A DNA stretch of 9,767 nt from Actinomycetota bacterium (GTDB taxonomy: Bacteria; Actinomycetota; Acidimicrobiia; Spongiisociales; ZC4RG35). A program made the translations under genes and the position numbers. The notes under the pieces are model-generated. The model was not told the DNA's origin, did no database searches, and saw only the letters and a list, made by a program, of their open reading frames with translations. Below are positions 1 through 4,578 of the stretch, piece after piece; the stretch's first letter is position 1, and each line of letters starts with the position of its first letter. The DNA lies in assembly GCA_022615295.1 (NCBI GenBank), contig JAKEHF010000089.1:1-9767 (forward strand). Reading direction: 5' to 3'.

Positions 1-2
1 CA

Positions 3-506
3 CCCGTGCTCGACTCGGTATCCACCACGGTCGGCGCACCCGCGACGGGGCCTCTATTCATCGTGAGAGACCCCGAAGTCAGCCTCCTTATCGGCCCGCT
101 TTCCGATGAGGTCGTCCCGGCGCGGGCCTACGCCGTGTTCGATGTGGGAGGACGGAGCCTCGAGGCTGTCGACCCCACTCCGTTGTGGGTCGTTGATGTA
201 GAGGGAGAGCGACAGCAGCGTGTTCAGTTGCGCCCGCTTGGAGACTTGGCAGCTCGTGTCGGGGACGTGATCGGGGGCGTCCTGGTTCTTGATGAGACGG
301 ACGATCTGGTGTTGGCCGTCCCTCCCACGGCCATCTTTGAGGAGGATGGCGAGTTCGATGTCGAGGTTGTTGGCGTGGGGGAGCTTGAGCGGGTACCAGT
401 CGAGGTCGGCGTCGTCGGTGACCGATGGGTTGAGGTTGAGCCGATCACGCCAGGCGCGCTTTCGGCAGAGGATGAGGTGATCGTCTTCAGCGCGGCGCCG
501 GGATGA
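3..506 (+). CDS. Efflux ABC exporter adaptor (membrane-fusion-like) protein, 3' part, 5'-truncated by the window
   Basis: The frame is open to the window edge, so this is the C-terminal part of a longer protein; the GTG at 6 is the first start codon in view but probably internal. The visible ~166 residues are acidic, beta-rich and lack cysteine. The stretch VLAVPPTAIF (about residues 102-111) followed by a DG-containing hairpin, a RVPVEVGVVGDRWVEVEP segment (129-146) and a terminal EDEVIVF (155-161) matches the end of HlyD/MacA-type adaptors, where a 'VPxxAI' strand leads into the membrane-proximal beta domain and a 'GLxxGDxVIV' ending. Its stop TGA overlaps the ATG of the ATPase gene (ATGA at 503-506), so the two are translationally coupled. 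In a MacA-like role it would link the permease to substrate outside the membrane. The family call is from pattern and context; the N-terminal signal and hairpin regions are not visible. Confidence 0.68.
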   Translation, partial: PVLDSVSTTVGAPATGPLFIVRDPEVSLLIGPLSDEVVPARAYAVFDVGGRSLEAVDPTPLWVVDVEGERQQRVQLRPLGDLAARVGDVIGGVLVLDETDDLVLAVPPTAIFEEDGEFDVEVVGVGELERVPVEVGVVGDRWVEVEPITPGALSAEDEVIVFSAAPG

Positions 507-1177
507 GTCTCGTCGAGCTGAGTCAGGCCACCAAGACGTACATGGGACCTCCCTCGACGGAGGTGCTCTCGAGATGCGACCTCACAGTGGAAAAGGGCGA
601 GTTCGTCACGATCCGGGGCCGGTCTGGATCTGGCAAGAGCACCCTCCTCAACGCGATCGGCCTACTCACTGAGCTCGACGGGGGTTCCTACAACCTCCAA
701 GGAGTGGACACTCGGTCCATGCGCGAGACGGAGAGGGACCGTCTTCGGGGGGAAGTCTTCGGGTTCGTCTTCCAGAGCTTTCATCTCGACTCAACACGAA
801 CGGCACTGGCGAATGTCATCAGCGGCATGCGTTTCCAGCACGCGATACCTCGTCGGACGCGCAAGGCGACGGCGGTCGCCGCGCTCGAGAGGGTCGGACT
901 CTTCCATCGGTCGACGTGGCTAGCTGGTCGACTGTCCGGCGGAGAGAAGCAACGGGTCGCTTTAGCAAGAGCTATCAGCTCACATCCTTCCATCCTGCTG
1001 TGCGACGAACCGACCGGGAACCTCGACTCGGACACCGCGAGGGACATTCTTGGTCTGATCAGGTCAATCCACCGCGACGGGGCGACCGTGGTCCTCGTTT
1101 CCCACGAGCCAGCGGAGCTTGTCGGTGACTGTGTGGTCTATGAGATGGTGCGGGGCCGATTGGTAAGAGAGTCGTGA
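503..1177 (+). CDS. ABC transporter ATP-binding protein, MacB/LolD-type
   Basis: This 224-residue nucleotide-binding subunit would hydrolyse ATP at the inner face of the membrane to power the neighbouring FtsX-like permease. All ABC landmarks are present: Walker A GRSGSGKST (39-47), Q-loop in FVFQSFHL (Q91), signature LSGGEKQ (144-150), Walker B ILLCDEP (164-170), D-loop GNLDS (172-176) and switch His in LVSHEP (H201). The FQSFHL and DEPTGNLD wording is typical of the MacB/LolD/FtsE branch rather than of importers. Length matches stand-alone MacB-type ATPases (about 220-240 residues). The ATG start is fixed by the ATGA overlap with the preceding adaptor gene. The stop overlaps the GTG of the permease gene (GTGA at 1174-1177). 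No substrate can be read from the sequence; peptides, lipids, lipoproteins and macrolide-like molecules are all known for this class. Confidence 0.93.
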   Translation: MSLVELSQATKTYMGPPSTEVLSRCDLTVEKGEFVTIRGRSGSGKSTLLNAIGLLTELDGGSYNLQGVDTRSMRETERDRLRGEVFGFVFQSFHLDSTRTALANVISGMRFQHAIPRRTRKATAVAALERVGLFHRSTWLAGRLSGGEKQRVALARAISSHPSILLCDEPTGNLDSDTARDILGLIRSIHRDGATVVLVSHEPAELVGDCVVYEMVRGRLVRES

Positions 1178-2376
1178 GAACGCTCGCCCGTCAAGTGGTG
1201 GACGCAACAATTGAGGCGTACTTGGATCTGTCGTCGCGACCCCTGAGGGCCCTTTTAGGGACAGCGGCCGTACTCGTCGCGACCGGCACAGCGGTCGGGA
1301 CAGCTCACCTGGTGGAGGCAGGGCGTCTACAAGTCGCATCAGTGCTTGACGAGCAGAGACCGACCGTCGTGGAGCTGGTTGTGGACGGTGCCGATATGAG
1401 CGAGCTCATAACGCTCGAGGATGAGGTCTCCAGTGCAGCCGGCGTGGAGGGTGCCGCCTTGGTGGCTCGGATGCCGGCGCTGGTCGAGGTATCTCCGAGC
1501 GCAACACCTCGAATCGACGCCGAGAAGACGATGCTGCAGGTGGTAGGGATCGGTGAATCAGCGCCCCGTGTCCTCGGGGGTCAGCGGCTAACAGGCTCTC
1601 CCCTTCAATCTTGGTACTACGAACGCGGTGCTCGAGTCGCCTTCTTGGGTGAGATAGCCGCACGAACTCTGGGCCTTAGTGGATCAAGGTGGCCGCCCGG
1701 ACTCGAGATCAACGGAGTGTGGTACGCATTTGGGGGGATATTTCAGCTTGGATCGAGGTACCCCGATCTCGCCGCTTCAGTTCTCATGCCTTGGAGCGTT
1801 ATCGGTGCGATGGCCGACGAGTCTGATTCCGTGCCTGACACCGTCCTGATGGTGCGGACACACCGTGATCATACGGAGCTGCTGGCAGAACGCCTGCCTT
1901 GGATCATCGCCCCTTACAACCCGGGGTCCGTTACCTCGTTCATGGCGCGGTCACCGGAGACCTTGGCCGCTGCCATCAACCCGGAAGTCACCCGTATGGC
2001 AGCGGTTGTCACGATCGCCACTGGAGCCATGGGATTGCTGAGCATCTCGATCATCACGCTCACCAACGTTCTCGAGCGAATCCCGAGAATCGGGTTGGAG
2101 CGGGCCCTGGGTGCGAGTCGTGGAGTCGTGGCCCTTGAGGTGATCATCGAGTCGACCATGCTCGGACTCATAGGTGGCATAGTCGGGGCCAGTCTCGGCC
2201 TCATTGGATCCGCCGTGTTCGCGTCTGCCCGCGGTTGGCCCGGAGTTTTCGATCTGATGCTCACATGGATCTCCGTCGTCGTGGCAGCGACGGCGGGCGC
2301 GATGGCTGGCGTTGGCCCGGCGGTCAGAGCGGGCAGAGTCGAACCAGACGTCGCCCTCAGATCAACCGTCGTTTGA
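1174..2376 (+). CDS. ABC transporter permease, FtsX/MacB-like (four-helix)
   Basis: A 400-residue membrane subunit with the MacB topology: one N-terminal membrane segment (about residues 26-46), a large extracytoplasmic domain (about 50-270) and three C-terminal segments (about 275-297, 322-350 and 360-382). Between the second and third segments lies RIGLERALGASR (305-316), the conserved cytoplasmic coupling-helix sequence of FtsX-domain permeases. In this family the extracytoplasmic domain contacts the adaptor and mechanotransmits ATP hydrolysis rather than forming a classical channel. The GTG start is set by the GTGA overlap with the ATPase stop, so the protein is probably translated by coupling. 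It is the last gene of the operon and converges on the caspase gene 40 bases away. The three adjacent subunits (adaptor, ATPase, permease) argue for a MacAB-like exporter with unknown substrate. Confidence 0.9.
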   Translation: MRTLARQVVDATIEAYLDLSSRPLRALLGTAAVLVATGTAVGTAHLVEAGRLQVASVLDEQRPTVVELVVDGADMSELITLEDEVSSAAGVEGAALVARMPALVEVSPSATPRIDAEKTMLQVVGIGESAPRVLGGQRLTGSPLQSWYYERGARVAFLGEIAARTLGLSGSRWPPGLEINGVWYAFGGIFQLGSRYPDLAASVLMPWSVIGAMADESDSVPDTVLMVRTHRDHTELLAERLPWIIAPYNPGSVTSFMARSPETLAAAINPEVTRMAAVVTIATGAMGLLSISIITLTNVLERIPRIGLERALGASRGVVALEVIIESTMLGLIGGIVGASLGLIGSAVFASARGWPGVFDLMLTWISVVVAATAGAMAGVGPAVRAGRVEPDVALRSTVV

Positions 2377-2416
2377 AGGTTGTAGGGCCACCCAGAGAGG
2401 GAAAGGCTCTCCCAAT
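2377..2416. other. Short convergent intergenic spacer
   Basis: Forty bases separate the stop of the permease gene from the stop of the oppositely transcribed caspase gene. The only structure seen is a weak GAGAG/CTCTC pairing near 2393-2410 without a T tract on either strand, so no convincing intrinsic terminator can be called here. Confidence 0.5.
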
Positions 2417-3865
2417 TCACTCGTGGATGCTGACCTCCTCGAACCCGCAGGAGGCCACGCTCTCTCCCCAGGCGGCGACACCGACACGGGTGGCCCGGGC
2501 GAGGAGTGGCGTGGGGAAGGAGCCCACCTCAGTGTCGTCGACGTAGACGGTGGCCGTCGAATCCTCGACACGGATCGAGACCACGGCTGAGACGCCCAAG
2601 GGGACCGATGCGGGCCACCGCCCGAGGGCGCTGGTGGCGGAACCTTGTGCGAGTTGGGCAACCACCTCACCGTCCCCGAGCGAGACCACGACAAGGGAAT
2701 CGGACCCGCCGACGGCGAGCCCGCACCGCGAGTTGGCGGTGTTGGTGGCGGTTTCCACCTGCACCGCGTAGGGCTCCTCAAGGGGTCCATACTCGATGGT
2801 GCTCCAGTAGGTCTGGTCGCCGGTCGTGCTGGTGAAGTCGACGAGATAACGGCCCCGGTCGAAACCGAATGCATAGGTCGCCGGCCCGTCGGTGAACTGG
2901 CCCTCCGCCCATCCCCGTTCGTTTCCGGTATAGGTCTCGGTCATCGTGGGGGCGAGACCGGCGAGCACCGTCGGGGTGGTGGGCCTGAGGGCCGCCCAAA
3001 GACCACCGAGACCGACCACAAGCACCACCGCTCCGACAGCCCAGCGCCGTCCCCGGGGGCGTCTCGAAGCGGGGAGCTCCCGTTGACGTGAGGGCGCGGC
3101 CGCACTGCGCACCGGTGGCGTGTGAACCACACCCGCCGTCTCGCCGGTCGTTGCCAGGACCAGGTCACCCGCCTCGTCGAACTCGAACTTCTTGGGGGTC
3201 TGCCGTCCTTGCAGCCTGAGCTGTTCGGCGACGTGGCTGTGAAGCTCGGAGGCGGTGATCCGACCGTCACCGTCTGTGTCGGCGGCCCCGGTGGCGATGC
3301 CGTCGACCACGGCACGGGTGTAGACCGAGCCGGTGTCCCCCTCCCATGCCTGCTCCACAGCCCCGGAGGCGGCGAGGACCACACGCCCCCTGCCACCGGT
3401 GAAGGTGTCCCCGAGCTCGACCACTCCGGACCCCTTGGCCCGCAACGCCCGGGCGTAGGCCCCCGAGTAGCAGCAGTCGATCATGAGCACCTGGCTGCGG
3501 GCCGGGCTGTCGTTCATCACCGCGTTCACCAGGTCGGCGCCGACCGCGGTGGTGCGGAGCAGGTCACGGTCGGTGTCACGCAGGGCGAAATAGAGGTTGC
3601 CGTCGTCGTCCTTGACCCCATGACCGGTGAGATAGAGGAGGAGCAGGTCGTCCCGGCTCCGGTCGGTCTTGCAGAAGCGCTCGACCCGACGCTGAACAGT
3701 CTGGGCCTCGGCATTGATCAGGGTCTCGACCTCGAAGCCGCCCCGGTCACGGAGCACCCTGGCCAGCTCCAGGGCGTCCTCCAAAGGGGCGGCGAGCCGG
3801 TCGAGCCGGATGTCGTCGTATTCGGTGGTCGCCACCAGCAGGGCCAGCCGCCTGCCTTGGGTCAT
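2417..3865 (-). CDS. Membrane-anchored caspase-like (peptidase C14) protease with EF-hand-like loop and extracytoplasmic beta-rich domain
   Basis: This 482-residue protein is predicted to be a cysteine protease of the caspase/metacaspase fold and the effector of the EACC1 cassette. Residues about 1-240 form the caspase domain: RRLALLVATTEYDD (5-18) is the first strand, LYLTGHG (77-83) carries the catalytic His82, and MIDCCYSGAY (128-137) carries the catalytic Cys, probably Cys132. DTDGDGRITASEL (196-208) has the spacing of an EF-hand calcium loop. A basic proline-rich linker (about 250-274) leads to one transmembrane segment (about 275-292). The C-terminal ~185 residues are rich in Thr, Gly and Val, have Cys381 and Cys473, and include VSIRVEDSTATVYVDD (429-444), resembling a concanavalin-like/LamG jelly roll. 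The start is ATG 3863-3865, set by a 4-bp overlap with the upstream stop; the open frame reaches back to 3988, but that part only shadows the upstream gene. The protease domain should be cytoplasmic and the tail outside. Substrates cannot be predicted. Confidence 0.85.
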   Translation of the reverse strand: MTQGRRLALLVATTEYDDIRLDRLAAPLEDALELARVLRDRGGFEVETLINAEAQTVQRRVERFCKTDRSRDDLLLLYLTGHGVKDDDGNLYFALRDTDRDLLRTTAVGADLVNAVMNDSPARSQVLMIDCCYSGAYARALRAKGSGVVELGDTFTGGRGRVVLAASGAVEQAWEGDTGSVYTRAVVDGIATGAADTDGDGRITASELHSHVAEQLRLQGRQTPKKFEFDEAGDLVLATTGETAGVVHTPPVRSAAAPSRQRELPASRRPRGRRWAVGAVVLVVGLGGLWAALRPTTPTVLAGLAPTMTETYTGNERGWAEGQFTDGPATYAFGFDRGRYLVDFTSTTGDQTYWSTIEYGPLEEPYAVQVETATNTANSRCGLAVGGSDSLVVVSLGDGEVVAQLAQGSATSALGRWPASVPLGVSAVVSIRVEDSTATVYVDDTEVGSFPTPLLARATRVGVAAWGESVASCGFEEVSIHE

Positions 3866-4224
3866 TCGGCGAGGAGGGAGGCGACGATGGAATCGATCTG
3901 CTCCCGGTCTAGCTGGTGGGGTATCTCGAGGGAGGTCCCGTCGGGCTTGGTGACCCTCACCATGCAGCGGTTTCGCTCCTGGGCCCATCTCCCCAGGATG
4001 GTGATGAGGGCGGGCATCGCCGAGCCGGCCATGGACACCGCGATAGTGGCGAGGAGGTCGATATCGCCCTTGGCCCCGGGGATGCTTCTCGCACTGAGGG
4101 TGGAGGTACTCGTGCCCTCCAACCCGTCGAGCTCACGGCGCAGACTCCGGGTCGCCCGATCCAGCTCCTCGGGTGAGGCGTCCTGCTCGATTATCTCGAG
4201 CACCAGGTCCTGGTCGGCCCCCAT
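3862..4224 (-). CDS. Effector-associated constant component EACC1-like small membrane-associated protein
   Basis: A 120-residue protein with the layout of the EACC1 family: an N-terminal helical part rich in D/E/R (PEELDRATRSLRREL, 18-32), a short Ser/Thr/Gly linker (38-54), a hydrophobic segment (DIDLLATIAVSMAGSAMPALI starting at 54, to about 78), then GRWAQERNR (78-86) and a terminal beta hairpin CMVRVTKPDGTSLEI (87-101) followed by a helix. EACC1 is described (Kaur, Burroughs, Iyer and Aravind, 2020) as a fixed partner encoded beside variable effectors, often caspases, in conflict systems; its biochemical role is not established. Its stop overlaps the ATG of the caspase gene (3862-3865). 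The frame is open to a TTG at 4275, but that lies in the terminator T tract. ATG 4236 and ATG 4224 remain; 4224 is preferred because a TATGCT hexamer sits seven bases before it, fitting a leaderless start. Family assignment is by eye. Confidence 0.72.
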   Translation of the reverse strand: MGADQDLVLEIIEQDASPEELDRATRSLRRELDGLEGTSTSTLSARSIPGAKGDIDLLATIAVSMAGSAMPALITILGRWAQERNRCMVRVTKPDGTSLEIPHQLDREQIDSIVASLLAE

Positions 4225-4231
4225 GACCGGG

Positions 4232-4237
4232 AGCATA
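4232..4237 (-). promoter_or_regulatory. Possible -10 element for a leaderless EACC1-caspase transcript
   Basis: On the minus strand TATGCT (matching TAnnnT) is followed by seven bases and then the ATG at 4224, the usual distance from a -10 hexamer to a transcription start at the A of the start codon. No good Shine-Dalgarno sequence precedes either candidate ATG. There is no convincing -35 about 17 bases upstream, so the call is tentative. A promoter close to here is expected because the terminator just upstream should cut off read-through from secDF. Confidence 0.35.
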
Positions 4238-4273
4238 CGATCGAGCGGACCACGGACGACGACCCCTGGCCCC

Positions 4274-4335
4274 AAAAAACCCCCGTTCTGTGAAGATCTT
4301 CGCGGACCCCCGCGTCAAAGATCTTCACAGAACGG
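4274..4335 (-). terminator. Intrinsic terminator downstream of the dedA-secDF operon
   Basis: A perfect 18-bp inverted repeat, CCGTTCTGTGAAGATCTT at 4283-4300 and its exact reverse complement at 4318-4335, encloses a 17-base middle that can add a CGCGG/CCGCG stem of 5 bp with an ACCC loop and a 3-base bulge. On the minus strand the hairpin is followed by GGG and then six T (4279-4274). On the plus strand no T run follows, so termination is predicted only for minus-strand transcription. It ends the dedA-secDF-winged-helix unit, 12 bases after the TAG at 4348, and insulates the EACC1-caspase cassette. Confidence 0.85.
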
Positions 4336-4347
4336 TTGGGGCGGTGA

Positions 4348-4578
4348 CTAGCCGGACGTCAGGCGATAACCCATCCCCCTCACGGTCTCGATCTTGTCCT
4401 TGCCCAACTTCTTGCGCAGATAGCCGACGTATACATCTACCACGTTGGACCCGGAGTCGAAGTCGTAACCCCAGACGTTCGACAGGAGCGGAGCCGGTGG
4501 GTCGTCGCCGAGAAGATGGGCGACCTCGGGGAGGTCGGGATCGATGAGTGTCGCGGTGCGGGGATGTACCGGGCTCAC
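4348..4578 (-). pseudogene. Orphan C-terminal winged-helix fragment of an OmpR/PhoB-family response regulator
   Basis: The frame encodes the end of a response regulator DNA-binding domain: LLSNVWGYDF, then SNVVDVYVGYLRKKLG (the recognition helix region) and IETVRGMGYRL (the wing hairpin), ending in TAG. These are hallmarks of actinobacterial PhoB/MprA-like regulators. The receiver domain and the first half of the winged-helix domain are absent; upstream lies the end of secDF in another frame. The residues just before (LPEVAHLLGDDPPAPLLSNVWGYDF) look like a shortened, degraded version of the usual 'LTxxEFxLLxxLxxxxGxVxSRxxLLxxVWGYDF', with several residues lost. A GTG at 4576-4578 overlaps the secDF stop (GTGA) and would give a 76-residue product, so translation by coupling is possible. 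A deletion remnant that kept its own terminator is the simpler reading; a functional small DNA-binding protein is the alternative. Confidence 0.7.

Noticed and set aside
2377..2416. Possible bidirectional terminator between the convergent genes
   Set aside because: Only a 5-bp GAGAG/CTCTC pairing was found and no T run follows on either strand.
3866..3988. N-terminal extension of the caspase frame by 41 residues
   Set aside because: The extension is Arg/Pro-rich, overlaps the EACC1 gene in another frame, and the ATG at 3865 forms an ATGA overlap exactly where the first caspase strand begins.
4225..4275. TTG start giving a longer 137-residue EACC1 protein
   Set aside because: The TTG is inside the T tract of the terminator, so a transcript starting there is unlikely, and the extra residues look unlike the family.
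3122..4351. Plus-strand open frame of 409 codons opposite the caspase and EACC1 genes
   Set aside because: Its product is Gly/Val/Asp/His-rich without domain features and runs through the terminator; the minus strand encodes recognisable proteins with coupled starts.
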